A stretch of 64,000 nucleotides of DNA from Amaurobius ferox (GCA_951213105.1 OX578153.1:53350520-53414519), one strand, 5' to 3'. Positions 34,217 through 47,103 are shown, numbered from the stretch's first letter. Made by a program: numbers and translations. The notes: a model not told the origin generated them from the letters alone.

Positions 34217-34271
34217 GAAAAATCTTATGTGGACAGAGTCATATGCTGTCTCTGTCCACATCAGATTTTTT
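34217..34271. repeat. Near-perfect palindrome made of two element ends
   Basis: Left arm GAAAAATCTTATGTGGACAG and right arm CTGTCCACATCAGATTTTTT are reverse complements with one internal mismatch, separated by about 11 bp. Each arm equals the CACATCAGATTTTT terminus of the hairpin-ended repeats. Confidence 0.75.
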
Positions 34272-35037
34272 CGTATAAAATAGAAGTACACTTAAATTTA
34301 CATCCAGTATCTAGCTATCAAATGTTTAATTTTTATTTGGTAATTTGTTGTTTAATTGGCGTGAAATCTCTAAAATTCCCATAAACGGAAACTTTACAGA
34401 AGTGTTTATCTAAGCATGCCGGAACTGATTTCGCGAAATTTCTCACGAAGAATTCCACTGACTGTTGTGCCCTTCGATTTAAAATGTGGTATATCTTGCC
34501 TCAAGCATCACATATTATCTCTCCTAGCACAGCAATTAAAAATAAAATTTGCAACTTGTAGTGCCACTTGCTTTAACGTGTATTATGTGCTTCCTCAACC
34601 ACCATAGGGAGTAAATAGTAAGTAATACGTTGTCTTAGGAATTTGAAAAGCAAACACTTCTTCTTAGGAAGTAGTAAAGTCATTATATTTTCTAAGGTTT
34701 CGTAGAGTAATTACATTTTGTTAGGCGGTTGTAGAGTAATTGCGTCTTGGTAGGGGGTTGTAGACGAGTAATTATGTTTCATTAGAGGAACGAAATGTAA
34801 TTAAAATATTTTAAGGTTCACGTTCTAAGTACGATAGATTATTTTTTTCTCAGAGAAACGTATAGTAATTACGATTTTTAAGGGTCGTATAGTAACTAAT
34901 GAATTTGATCAGGGAGATGAACGTACCGAGTGTGTTCTGAATTGTCAGAGTGACAGTACTGCTGGCGGGTGAGGAACATTTCTTAATTAACTTTATACGG
35001 GTACAGCGTCTTCTCGACGATAAGAGCATGCAATTTC

Positions 35038-35107
35038 GTCTCAGTAGTTCAACCGCAGAGTGCCGTCTGGCCTGTTCGGAGATCCAGGGTTCGATTCCCG
35101 GTTGGGC
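35038..35107 (+). repeat. tRNA-like sequence 1, copy 2 version
   Basis: Equivalent to 20,955-21,025: GTCTCAGTAGTTCAACCGC at the D arm, GGTTCGATTCC B box, then GCAGCAAGGTTCTATACATGGCGCCC. Confidence 0.55.
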
Positions 35108-35454
35108 AGCAAGGTTCTATACATGGCGCCCAAAGAAATCAACCCTGTAGTTTAGTGCAAAGATGTCAGAGGTCTGAAGACCACAGACCGTGCGACTCAC
35201 ATAGTGGATTTAGAGTAGCTAGCTGCACTACCGGGAAAGGATACCTTCTGCACTCAGGAGACATCCAAGGTCTACCATCACACAAAACGAACATTTATTT
35301 AGGTCGAAAAAGATAACAATTGATGAAAAATATTATGATTAAACAAAGAGTTTTACATTATATTTGGACTTGACAAGTACGTCCATTTTTCAAAAATGGG
35401 AAAAGGGTTATTGCGAATATAGAGAAGAATTTCATTGAAAAATAAAATTTAGAG

Positions 35455-35693
35455 TGAGGTATATTAACATAATGAAATATAGAATAAAATTTAGGAACAT
35501 AATAAAATTTTAAAAGTAAAATTTAGAAAATATATAAAAAGAAAATATGTGAAAAGGAAAAAGTATTTAGGCGTATGAAAAACATAAACAGAAATTTAGA
35601 ATAAAATTTAGAAACGAAAAATTAGAAAAAATACAAATAAAAAGGGTCAAAAGAAAAAGTAAGAACCGAGAAAATAAGAGCAGTTAATATAGC
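35455..35693. other. A-rich sequence next to the LINE insertion
   Basis: Repetitive AATAAAATTTAG and GAAAA motifs. Absent from copy 1 at 21,355. It may belong to the insertion or be local expansion; no gene. Confidence 0.4.
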
Positions 35694-37310
35694 TTTTTTT
35701 TTCTTTTTATTTGAACAGCTAAACAGCTAATATGGAGTGAACACAATAAGTCCATATAAGTTAATAAGAATTAAATAAAGGGATTAATTGATCAAAATTA
35801 ATTGAGAGCACAATCTACTCAAAAGCTTAGACTACTTTATTAGAAATTTCCATGGCAACAAGAATACGGATTTTAATTTTATCTACTGAAGAGAGATTTG
35901 AAAGAACTTTGGAAAACCAAATTGGTTTTTAGATGGGGAGGGTTTGCAAAGGTGATAAATTTTTAGAAAAAGAATAATCGGAAATGTAATAGTCAACGTC
36001 ATCGGATTTATTGCAAATATAGTTAGAGGTGGATTTAATTTTGAAAAATTATAGGAAATCAAGAAAGGGGCCATGACCAGTAAGAAAGTAAACGAGGTAT
36101 TTATTAAAAATATGTAAATTATGATTCACGATAGGGAGGTAGGACAAGACTCTAGCCAGATCGCTAGTCCTGGTGGAAATATAATCATTAAGATAATTTT
36201 GCAAAAGATTAAGGACATGATATTCACAAAATTTTGAGAAGAGTGAGTAAGGAAAGGGAATATTAAGAGGGGAAGCAGAGATAGCAGCCAATTTGGAATG
36301 GTAATCAGCAATTTGATTTCCAGATATATTATTGTGAGTTTTTACTTAAGAAATATTGACAAGGTTTTTGGAAAGGAGGGCTTTAGATTTAATTGAATTA
36401 AGATAATTAGATTTATTTTTTATTTAGAGCTTGAATGGAAGACAGGCTATAAGAAAAAATATTAACAGAGGTATTATTAGAGGAAGCCCAGTCAATAGCA
36501 AATGAAATAGCTTGAAATACTGTATTCCTGTTGTCAAGTTCATAGGAGAGAACCTTTTCCAGCACATCATGTTTAAAAATACAGGATGAAAAACCAGTAT
36601 TATTGTCAATATTTGAATCACCAGTATATATATTATAAAAGTCAGGGTCTTTATCCACTCTGTTATTTAAATTTACGGACCATTTAGAGGGGTGAAAGCT
36701 AGAGAAAGGAACAAGAAAACTAAAATCAGAGGGAGGAGAGAGGGAGGGAGAAGAAAAGGAATCAATTTTTTGTTTTCAATAATTAAATTTATTATAGAGG
36801 GTAGAAATTTTAAAATGAATGGGGGGAATACCAGTGAGGGGAAAATAAGGAAATATTTGATGTTGTACGGTACCCTGGGTAGATTTTTAGAAGGAAGATC
36901 CTTTGGAGTGAAAAAAGTTTATTAATTTGCATTTTTTGTAGTTACCCCATATAGTAGAACCGTAAGTAATAACTTTTTCCAAAAAACATAGATACCTGCA
37001 TTTTAGAAAACATTTTTTGACTCCCCAATTTTTCGCAAACATTTGGCCATAAGTAGTACAAAACATAAGACATTTTTCTTGGAGATATCGAATATGAGGA
37101 TCCCAATTTAATTTATTATTAATGATTAAACATAACAATATTTAATGATTTTAAATTTTAATTGATCTATTGTTAAATTTGAAAATGGGATTTATTTTCA
37201 TACTAGAGAAAATTTTTTGGAAAAAAACGGAGCAAATTTTATCAATAGATATTTCTGAAATCAGATTATGGAGGAAAGTAGAAAGGGAGTTAAGGAGGGA
37301 ATTGGTATTA
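35694..37310 (-). mobile_element. 5'-truncated, frame-broken LINE (Jockey/I-like, RT end plus RNase H)
   Basis: Minus-strand order: the C-terminal end of a reverse transcriptase (37,138-36,887; INNKLNWDPHIRYLQEKC and YGSTIWGNYKK); an RNase H domain (36,658-36,413; IYTGDSNIDNNTGFS where active domains read YTDGS, then NTVFQAISFAIDWA); then a C-terminal segment (36,291-35,883; YFLTGHGPFLDFL). Poly-T at 35,694-35,702 on the plus strand is the minus-strand poly-A tail. Frames shift several times, and the YTDGS Asp is displaced, so it is dead. RNase H after RT points to the I/Jockey-related group. Copy 1 lacks it. Confidence 0.8.
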
Positions 37311-37579
37311 GTCTAAATTAAGAAAGATGTCGGAGGTCTGAAAGGGATTCTAGTACGATTAGTACGGATTCTGTGGACTCTGGAATATTGAGCGCAAGTT
37401 TCAAATTGAGAGAATAACGACCATGCAGGATAATAACCTGAGTAAAATTGTAATAGTAGGAGGCTAACCTGTGGCTAAAATAGCAGGAGGTGGTCAGCCA
37501 GATGGCCAGTTGCCAGCCAATCTAACAGTAGCGGGTGGAGAATACAGAGTCCACTTCGACGATAAAAGCTTGCAATTTC

Positions 37580-37650
37580 GTCCCAGTAGCTCAACGGTAG
37601 AGCGTGGGCTGACCAGTTCGGAAATCTAGGATTTAATTCGTGGTTGGGGC
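37580..37650 (+). repeat. tRNA-like sequence 2, copy 2 version
   Basis: GTCCCAGTAGCTCAACGG start and GGTTGGGGC end; the T arm is mutated (GGATTTAATTCG). Confidence 0.55.
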
Positions 37651-37729
37651 AACAAAATTCTTTACACAGGGTTCTCAGGAATCCCCTTAATCACCTCAAT
37701 AAAGTTGTAAGGATGCGGAGAACCTTGCT

Positions 37730-37800
37730 GCCCCTGCTGGGAATTGAAGCACGGATTTTCGCATTGACCATCCAACGCGCTACCGTTTAACAACTGGGAC
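37730..37800 (-). repeat. tRNA-like sequence 3, copy 2 version
   Basis: On the minus strand GTCCCAGTTGTTAAACGG at the D arm and GCTTCAATTCCC at the T arm, 71 nt. It converges on 37,580-37,650 with a 79-nt gap, as in copy 1. Confidence 0.5.
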
Positions 37801-39895
37801 GGAACTGTGAACTCGTATAGTCGAAGTGGATTCAACAATACAAGGTTCGTTAATATACACGTAGGGTCTATTTATAGAAAAAGACCATGGCAGCTGAAAT
37901 AAAAGTTAAAAAAAATCAGGCTTAAAGAAAAATCAAGGCTTAACTGTATAGTGCTAGTGCTTGCATATGGTACATTTACGTCTTGTACATATTTAACGAC
38001 CATATTCGTCATAGACACGGATAGTATTAGTGTTGTAAATATTGTAAAAGAATGATTAGGATCAGTCATTGGAATAGCTTTTTTGAATGACGTTCTTTCC
38101 ACTTTTCTCTTCGCTGATATTAAACATGAGATATAATATCAATCAATAACAGTTATTTTTCTCAAAGTTCTCCACTAAAATGTATCGTAAATATAAAATT
38201 AAAGCTATTTTGACATTCTTTTGCAATCAGAATTATTAACGCTGTAGCCAGATATTTAACTTTAACTTTAGAATTCGTTTTCTTTTAAATTGTTAACAAA
38301 AAAGGAAAAAGAAATAAATTTTGATGAAATATTTTAACAAAATAAAAAAGTACATCAAAATCTGAAAAATTTCTTTTTTCTTACATTTCTATTGTCTGTA
38401 TTAAATGAAATTCGAAGGAATATTTTGTTAACATTGATATTATGTGCAAACGATGATTAAATATATTTAGGTAGTTCATTAAATATTTCATTAATTTCTA
38501 TAATATACCTAATTTCTTATAATTAAAATGTAAATGTACATACTTAGGAGATCAAATTTGATTCTAAAAACAATTTATTGTAATTTAAATGAAAACATAA
38601 TGTTTGTTAATAGAAGAAAATGCATATAAGTCAATTTATGTATTCTATTAATCAGGTTTAATATTTATTATAATTTACTAGGTGGGTTTCCGCTAAATAT
38701 AGCCAACAGTTTTCATAAGCAATCAGTTTTAAAGTAATCAGCAGCGCAAAAAGGCAGAAAAACCAGCGGATCGCGAATTTTTTACTCGTAATAGAATGTG
38801 CTACTCCCTCGTCACTGAAATATCGTATTATGAAACCCATAAACCCCTTTTCAAAAGTCAGAATGATCCAAGATCTGGGAGAAAATCAGAAGTGAAGTAG
38901 AATTAAAATTATAATTAATAACTTTTGAAGTTTTTATCGATATACAGTGCTTTTCAGTAATGCTTATAATAAAGTTACAATATAATATTTTAATAATGAA
39001 ATCATTATCCTCTTGAATTCGCAAATTTTGTTTTTAATATTTGAATTACCACTTACACATGCGACAGATGTCTGTGATTCCAATCTCCAATATTAGCTCA
39101 TTTATAACTGGAATGCAGAATTGGGTCTTTGTTTACAATGTGTTCCAGAAGCTTTTTTTGTGATTTTTAAAAATCTGTACAACCACAACGACAACATCAA
39201 GAAAAAAGAACTGTAGATCCTGTTTCTAAAGTTTTTTTTGTTTTACGTTCAAACAAAATATCAAGATTCTAACTTACGAGATTTTTGACTGAGGGGGATG
39301 TCTTTTTCCATGCCCCCTCTATTTTTCTCTAAAAAGAGAGGTTTTTTGCAAATATTTAAAAATACATTAAATTGTTCAAAACTTTCGGGATACTCTCCGT
39401 ATCGATGGCTATATTAAAAACACACACAATCACACACAAAAAAATACAAACATATAAATATACAAATATACGCGTTTATCTTTCAGTAAAATATTTCTTT
39501 GTTGATGAATTATATTTAGAAAATGTGTCATACGTTTCATTTGAACCTAGTTATTTTTTAATAGAATATGTATTACTTAATATGAATACATTAAAATAAA
39601 ATAAAAATCTAAAATTATTTTGAAAGTTATAATAAAATTTTAGAATGAGCTTGCTCTCAAATTTCTCCATGCATGGATTAATAGGAACGACTGCGTCTGA
39701 GATTTTATCCACTCTAATTAAAAAACTATTCGACGAAATTAAAAAAAATGGCAGGTAATTAACTCGTTAGTATAATATATATACTCGTACTTTCAGTAAC
39801 CTTGAAGTTGATTCGATTTTTGTAAGGTATGGAACACCCAAGGAGCATTTTCTATATACCCCGCAAAGTGGTCAAAATCCGAAATAAAAGACTGG

Positions 39896-39910
39896 TGTCA
39901 AGTTTTCAAG
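39896..39910. repeat. Left target-site duplication of LINE 3' fragment
   Basis: TGTCAAGTTTTCAAG, repeated exactly at 40,203-40,217. Copy 1 has one equivalent, CGTCAAGTTTTCAGG, at about 388. Confidence 0.85.
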
Positions 39911-40202
39911 TTTTCTATGAATGCTGTTCATCTAATGCCCAGGACTCTCTGGTGACAAGTACAAAAGGTATTGGCGCGTAAGGGAGAGGATGCAGGCCCT
40001 TCAAGCTGTCTGACTGTTTTGGATTTGTGTTTTTGGCTACCGTCCATGTATTTGACTATGTTTGTTTTATTGTTGTTTTTGTTGCTTGTTCATGTTTCTT
40101 GTTTCTTGTAATGATTTTTCTCCTGTATTTTTGGTCCTGTGTATTTGTACACCAGTGAATGATTTGTATCAAGTACTGCTGCTAGAAATTAAAAAAAAAA
40201 GT
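39911..40202 (+). mobile_element. Severely 5'-truncated LINE (3' end only)
   Basis: 292 bp ending in an A-run (about 40,186-40,200), flanked by an exact 15-bp target duplication and absent from copy 1 at position 390-400. Richer in G and T than its surroundings; no coding domain remains. Poly-A plus long target duplication indicates target-primed reverse transcription. Confidence 0.8.
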
Positions 40203-40217
40203 TGTCAAGTTTTCAAG
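40203..40217. repeat. Right target-site duplication of LINE 3' fragment
   Basis: Second exact copy of TGTCAAGTTTTCAAG. Confidence 0.85.
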
Positions 40218-40799
40218 AAATAGTCGATGTGTGTTTTGAAAAATAATTTTCGAAAATGTAACAACTTGATTGGGGCATGATTGTTTGATAATAATTTTAA
40301 AGCCGTTCAAGAACTCCTTTGTTATTAGAATTTATAAACAATTTTTCTTCACTTTTCTTGTAATAAATTAGCACTTATAAGCATTATTGAAAGCTTAAGT
40401 TTCATTGAAATGTTTAACAATCTTTTGTTAGCTGTTGGATCAACTTTTATGTAAGAATCTAAAAATTAAAAAAAACTTTATTAGTAGCAGCATTAGCAGG
40501 TGGTTATATCAATTATTTTGTTTCGAACTCAAAACAAATCCTTCTTCGCACTGATAAATGAGACAGACCTCTACAGTAAAGGTAGGGAAATTCCTGTCCA
40601 AACAGAAATTTCTCTACTTTTGCAGTATTGTTCTGTTTATTACATTCCTTATATACATAATATATAAGGAAAATATTGTGAAGGGGTCGAAAATTCGAAT
40701 TCGTGTTTTCGACGAGAGAGCACGATTCAAGCATCCCTGATCAAGAATCAAACATTTTTGAGGTGATGTCTGTGTGTGAGTGTGCGTGTGTGTGTGTGA

Positions 40800-41002
40800 T
40801 GTTGTTGTTGTTGAGACCCAGACCGTCCGACGTACCAGAAAGGTGTAAGGTAACTGTTTGGACAGCCAGGAAGTGCCACCCAATTTAGACCGGAACCCAG
40901 TGGGGGAGGCATCCACAGGGACCGTACCCTCCTTCCCCTACCACCAACCTCTCGGAAGGACTTACGGACCCACATGTTTGACGTGATCGTACTCCGCATG
41001 AA

Positions 41003-41005
<3 letters not shown>
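40800..41005 (-). mobile_element. tRNA-derived SINE, 5'-truncated
   Basis: Matches 5,144-5,354 closely, with tail GTTGTTGTTGTTG on the plus strand. The tRNA head is missing; the element ends at CATGAACAC and runs directly into (TG)n. Flanks are TG on both sides, so the target duplication cannot be delimited. Confidence 0.88.
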
Positions 41006-41038
<33 letters not shown>

Positions 41039-41085
41039 TGTGTGTGTGAGTGTGTGTGAGTGTGCGTGTGTGTGTGTGTGTGTGT
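41006..41085. repeat. (TG)n microsatellite
   Basis: TG run with AG interruptions; continuation of the TG tract split by the SINE. Confidence 0.95.
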
Positions 41086-42794
41086 CATTGAGTCTGTGGA
41101 GATGATATTTCACGAACAAATGAAGCGATTCGAATGACATTTGGTACAAAAATCGCAATCCATGAATACTGGAAGCCTATTGTATTTAAGCGGAATCGAA
41201 TGTACAGAACCCCCCCGTAAATTTTCGAGTGAAATTGCGAAAAAATCATCAAAAAATCAAAACCTTTAATAAAGTTACACAAATAGACATTTCTTATGTA
41301 ATTTTTCCTTAGAAAACGCTTGGCATAAAGTTTAGAACGCTATCATGAACCGTTCTCGAGATATTGCACAGTTTTCAAATAAATTTATCAAAAACTCCAA
41401 TAAATTAGAAAAAAATATTAACTGTTGGGAAACATGTTCACTTTTCATATGTAATGTCATGCGATACATTGGGTGACGCCATTCTTGTGGATCTAGTTCG
41501 TTCCATTTATGAGAAAAGATACTTTGAGTAATACTTTTGTATTTGAATGCCAATAGTCATTTAACTGCTATAAAAATAACTTACTTCTCCATTCATAACG
41601 TTTGGCGAAATTTTGGTGACGAATTTAACGGAATGTCGCCAACTTGGCGACTTTGAAATATTGCCAAAGTAACGAAAATCTCGCCAAATGGATAAAAATG
41701 ACGCTAAATCAATGAAAATGACCACTAATTGTCGAAAATTCAATATCTTGGATAAAATATAAGTATCTACTACAAGAAAAACCTATTTTTTTACTGTAAA
41801 AATAGCAAATTCATTGCATTATATATGGAAATCATGTGCTGTCCGCATCAGATTTGTGATATACTGATGTGCCAGATTAATGATGTTTTGGTCTAGAAAG
41901 AGTGCTTTCCTGTACTACACCCGTTGATCAGATGGAGTCAACTATTTAATTGTAAGCCTCATTTTAAAGTGTATGTATATCTTAACATGTCAATTTCTTG
42001 TAGTATCCTCTTGGCCAAGGATTATTTGTGTTTTCTTTATATGTGTCATTTTTTGTTTGTTAGTCGAATCTGCTGCATTAAATAATTAATTAAAAACTGT
42101 TTACAATATGTTTCTCACTCTCGAGTCAGTCATTGCCTATGGGCGTGACACATTTGCATATAAGAAACATGTTTCCTGATAAGTGGAAAATCTAAATAAA
42201 GAACTGTGTTGCATTTCAGCTCAATATACCACACTAAAGTCATTACATGCTAAATTTAAATCTGCCGCTGTCTGCACATCTGCATAAAGAGATGTAAAAC
42301 GATCTACATTGATCAATTAAGAGCCATAAAATTTCAGTAAAATTCGTTGAATTTCCATTACCTTTTGGTCTGGGGAGACAATTAGTTCAAGAAGTGTTAA
42401 AAATGTAGCTGAGTAAAAAAGGGGTGAATTTCCATAATTTTATCCCTTTACACGGTGTACTAAAAATTAAAAGTTTTTAGAAGTAATTGTAGAGGGAAAA
42501 TTCTATTAATAGACACTTTTCAGCAACGGGTGTCTCTTAATTGCGCTTATTAACCAATTTCTCAAGACATTACATGGTACATCTATTGAATCGCAATAAA
42601 TTGAAATATTTCAATGTTGAATCTAATCTAAAAAGTAAAATCTTCATTAAAACGGTAAAAAGACGGTATGAAACTAGAAATTTAAAGGAGCTTTCATATG
42701 GTGGAAAATGGTGTGTACCTATCATCTATGATGGAAGGATCTAATAAGAATTTGTCTTCTCATGTACATACTTATTACGAACAGTCATGCGAAT

Positions 42795-43280
42795 TTAAAG
42801 AAAACCGGAAGTGGAAGTCCTTAGTGAAAACACCAACTCCGTCTAGAAATCGATGTTAATTCATATCAGTCATCATCCAAGCTCTATATATAGACAATCA
42901 TGACAAATATATGTTCCAACAAAAAGGTTCGAATAGGAAGGGAAAAAAGCTGGAATTGGAAATCTTTAGTGAAACCTCTATCTCTTTTGGAATTTGATGA
43001 TGGATTGAAATCAGTCATTATCTAATCTATATCTATAGCCACTTTTTTGAACAAGAAGTACAAAAGGCACCAGAAATAGAAATCGTTGGTGAACCTATCT
43101 CCTCATGAATCTGATGCTAAAATCTTATCTATAGACAATCTTGAGAAATATATGTTTCAACTAAAATATTATAAACTGAAAATGGTAAAAGAACCAAATG
43201 GATTCCTTAGTAAACACACCAAACTCCTCCTGAATTTGATGCTGATTTTACGTCAGTTTTCATCTATTCTGTGTCTATAA
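42795..43280. repeat. Degenerate ~150-bp tandem repeat, copy 3 version
   Basis: Equivalent to 2,878-3,365; starts of the ACCGGAAGTGGAAGTCC-type motif near 42,804, 42,950 and 43,068. Confidence 0.65.
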
Positions 43281-43497
43281 CATATATTAAGAAATATATG
43301 TTGCAAAGATAACTTTCTAGAGAAAGGAATAAATATGACGGAAAATTTGAGCGAGTAGCAGTTTATAAATATGTCAATCGCTTGTGTCGAATATAAACCA
43401 TCCTGTTCCATTAGAATACAAAGAAGGCGTCTGGATAGTTGCCTGAATATTTTATTGGTGTGATTGCTCTGTCGTATTATGAAGAAGGACCTCCATT

Positions 43498-44270
43498 TTA
43501 CTTTACTATGTATTTCCCTTTTTTATTATAAGGAATGTATGGAGAAAGCATTTGAATCGTGTCGAAATTTGGAACTCAAGTTTTTGACGGTTTTTCACGT
43601 TCCGAGCACATTAGATTCTAGTGCTAGCAAGAACTTTTTCGTTGAAAGGCAGGACAGTTCTGCCGGATCTTCCACGACCGGATTTGAATCCCCTTGCTCT
43701 AAAACGCGAAACATCTGCTTTTAATGTGACAGATGGGTGTGTGTCTGTGTAATGAAATCCACTCCAGATCCAAAAACGGCTTCACGGAATTTTAAAATTT
43801 TCTGCCAAGTCATTTACGAACTCCGGTTCCTGATTCTATTTTGGTGCAATTCGGAAAAACAAAACCTGCTTTTCTTAGTAAATGACCCTAAAAATCATCA
43901 AAATATGAAATAAAAGAATAAATATGCTTAAATGTATTAATTAAATTTTTATATAATACGTAATTTCTGACTCAAAAACGATCAGCATCTAGGATGAACC
44001 ATTCCTTAAATATTAATGATTTGTTTTGTAAATTTTCCGATCTGGCGACGTTTTATAATGTTATAGGTTATGAGATATGTTTCAAATTATAAATAAAATA
44101 GAATTTTAAAATATCATTTTAATATGTCATGTTTTAGAATATTATTTGTAATCATTTCATTATAATTTTGTGCAATTAAACTTAAATTAATGAAATATGA
44201 GAAAAGAAGAAAATTGAATTTGATCCTATAGAGAAAATCACGTGCCAACCCACATCAAATTTTTGAGCTT
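43498..44270 (+). repeat. Second hairpin-ended repeat, copy 3 version
   Basis: Collinear with 3,591-4,350. A small inversion-like change is visible at the start: the TATGTATTTCCC order at about 43,506 is reversed relative to copy 1. Confidence 0.5.
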
Positions 44271-44449
44271 CAAAATTAGTTGATACTGTTACTAATGTGT
44301 TCTATGTTGTGTATTAAAAAACAATTTTACTTTATGCTATTTTTTGCAGCAGCTTGAATAATTTATTTTAAATTGAATCCCAATATTGAATTTATTTACA
44401 AGTAGAAAAATACATATAGAAGAAAAAGAAAGCTACCCTAGAAATTGAT

Positions 44450-44823
44450 CTGTTACAGATCACATTTTACAACTTATGTTACTGATATTTATGAAATTCA
44501 AAATCTGTTAACATCTTTATTATAATTTCTTTTGTGTCACCAAACAATTTAAGTCGGTAAAAAGTTACAGCTCATATTTTGCAATTTATTTTACTAATAT
44601 TTTTGAAATAACAAATGTGTTACCACCTTCAGTACATAATTTCTTTTGGGTCATCAAACAATTTAAGTCGGTAAAAAATTGCAGCTCACATTTTACAATT
44701 AATTTTACTAATATTTTTGAAATAAAAAATGTGTTAACATCTTTATTACATAATTTCTTTTGGGTCATCAAACAGTATAAGTCGATAAAATGCAAAACAA
44801 TTTACAGAAGCAAAATATCTTAG
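44450..44823. repeat. 114-bp tandem repeat, copy 3 version
   Basis: Units at 44,461, about 44,573 and 44,687. Confidence 0.8.
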
Positions 44824-45288
44824 GTCGGTAAAGTTTTCATTGACATGTAGATGAAAATATATTTGAACAAATCAACGTTAAAGAAATGTTCAAAAAATTG
44901 ATGCCAAAATATGAATTTTTATGTTCTCAAATAATTCGTGAAAATTTTACTTTTATATTCCCTTTATTTACTTTACACACGAGGTCTGCAACATTGTTTA
45001 TAATCTAGTCATAACTAGAGAAGGACCCGAACCTTCAGCCATTGGATCTCGTGACCAGGGGTGTCAAGCCTGAAGACTAAATGAGGATATGAGAACATGA
45101 ATAATATTGAATATGAATGAATGAAGTCGAATAAATGTGAACGTCAAGTAATATTGAAAGTTCAATAAAACCTCACATCCAATATTATTTTTCTTAACTT
45201 ACAAGCTTTCCTTCTGGTTTAGCATAGTAGTACATCATTTTAAGGTATTTCATTTAGAAAAGTGATGATGCATGCAATTTATTTCTAG

Positions 45289-45293
45289 AAAGC
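45289..45293. repeat. Left 5-bp target-site duplication of solo LTR
   Basis: AAAGC, repeated at 47,104-47,108. Copy 1 reads TTCTAGAAGGCGACC across the unoccupied site at about 5,942-5,956. Confidence 0.75.
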
Positions 45294-47103
45294 TGTGATA
45301 CTGTAATCACATATCTTGCTACGTAACCCTGGGAAAAACGGGAATGTGTATTGTAATTTAAAATGTATACTATGTTTGTGATTTATGTTTATAGCTAGGC
45401 CTTTGCTCAGACGGAATTGGGATTTTTTGGCTCCGTTGGGTTGTGTGCGCACTGACATGGATTGTAAATATTCAGAGATTTAATTGCAGCAAAATGTCAA
45501 AGTTGAGCTACAAATCTTTGAAAATTTATAGCCCTGTCAGGTGTGGCTCGTCGGGGTACATCCTTGGGACCACCCGGTGGTCGAGATTGCCCTCTGGTTC
45601 TTGTATTTTAGTGGAACGCATAAAAAATGAGCGTCGCTTCAAAGACCAATGGTGAAGCAGTTTTGGACCTCCTCCTTTTTTATAGCGTTTGGGAACAGCG
45701 AATGAGAGTTGGGGGGGGATTTCCTCCCTGTTTTTGTCGTTCCCCTTGTTTGTAGTATTCTAAAAAGTTTCAGAAAGTGAAAAAAAGGCAGACACAATCT
45801 GATGTTTGATGAAGAAAGTTCTCCTGGGTTCCTTTGAGCACCTGTGCGAGGAACGCATCCGTGCAACGAAGTAGGCGGCACTTGACGGCACTTGTCGTGC
45901 GGCAGTTTCTGCAAGTTTCACTGAACCGGCGCATGTTGCCTAACCAGGGGTAACATACTCTAGAGTAGTATATATATATATTTTCCAGAAACAGCTTTCT
46001 ATTTATTTGCAGCTGTGACAGGGCGTAGTCACAGCTATTTTAGAACGGTTTCGACTATTTTCAGCCAAATCTTCACTACGAAAGTACGTGGGCTGAGTCT
46101 TGTAGGGGTACCTATCACGGGCTCCTAAGCAGCAGACCACCTACAAAGTGCAGCTTCTCGTCATTGTTTTTGTGGTTGCAGTGCAACACAGCTCTGCCAC
46201 CAAACGGCGCGGTGTAGGACCTTTGCTCCTTTAGCTGCATTAAGCCGTGGTAACTGTAACACTGCGTGTATTGGAGTGTTTGAGGAGCATCAATCCCGGT
46301 ATCCTAAGCAGCAGACGAATCTCTAAGAAAACGTATATATTTGGCAAAACCTGTACGCATGCTCACTCAAGAGCCGCTGGGACTTAAGCCGAAATTAAGA
46401 GGAGGAGAAGGAAAGTGGACCGTGTGCCCATCTCCAAAATAATACTTGGCAAAAATTTTCGTCACATGATGATACGCAACAGTGTTCTCAGACTGGTAGT
46501 GTTTTGACCATGAACATTTCAGAATCAATGAACTAAACATTCAATTAATCGTGCCACCCATTCCAACGTGCAGAGGTCAGCTACAGCACTCAGTGGAGTT
46601 CGTATGTTAAGGTATGAAATTTATATATATTGACTTTAAAATGTGTATATGAATGTTTAAATCACTGTGATCAAATAGTGTAAGGGCAAGGTTATGCTAA
46701 ATGGGAGTTTTTACAAATTTGAATATATATACATTGTGTCTTAACAAAAAGTAATTAATTACAAGTTTTGGATGATAAATAAAATACATATGCAAATTAA
46801 TGCAAAATAAACTGTGCACCCTGAGGTCAAGTTTAGGTAATTTGGGAACTCCTTTGTAATTGTGTAATTTTGTATATTAATGTTTAAAATTGAGATTTCA
46901 TGTGTTCTATAAATAAAATTGTTAGTTGGCCACAAAAAAAAGGAATGATTATTTAGTTTGTAGTGAATGCAATGTACTTTGGTCCAAGCGGACCCCACTA
47001 TATTTTAACGCGGTTGAGCCTGGTGGAACTATTTGGTGAGTATCTTTAATGCATTTATGTGTTTAAGTTTATTGTATTTATGTGTAAAATCCACCTCACC
47101 ACA
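45294..47103. mobile_element. Solo LTR of an LTR retrotransposon (1,810 bp)
   Basis: Insertion found only in copy 3. It begins TGTGATACTGTAATCACA, an LTR-like start with internal inverted symmetry, and ends CTCACCACA, so it has TG...CA termini and a 5-bp AAAGC duplication. The interior is less AT-rich than the unit and includes a hairpin, AGCTGTGAC...GTCACAGCT (46,012-46,037), and two GCAGCAGAC motif copies (about 46,127 and 46,306). There is no gag/pol coding, so it is a solo LTR left by LTR recombination. TG start plus 5-bp duplication would suit Gypsy or Pao; the clade cannot be fixed. Confidence 0.7.

Larger units (their letters stand above)
24406..39484 (+). repeat. Large tandem unit, copy 2
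   Basis: Second direct copy, about 15.1 kb. Relative to copies 1 and 3 it lacks the section equivalent to about 230-3,465 of copy 1; the join is near 24,640-24,650. It carries a truncated minus-strand LINE near 35,694-37,310 that copy 1 lacks at 21,355. It does not carry the foldback MULE, the SINE, or either putative LTR. Identity to copy 3 is high by eye over long stretches, for example 21,900-22,130 against 37,860-38,110 across the copy 1/copy 2 boundary. Exact identity was not computed. Confidence 0.8.
40633..41854 (+). mobile_element. Dispersed hairpin-ended repeat, copy 3 version, carrying a SINE
   Basis: Collinear with 821-1,885: terminal palindrome at about 40,643-40,671, TG tract, TCGCC block near 41,600-41,690, and CATCAGATTTG end. 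A SINE (40,800-41,005) sits inside the TG tract. Confidence 0.65.
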
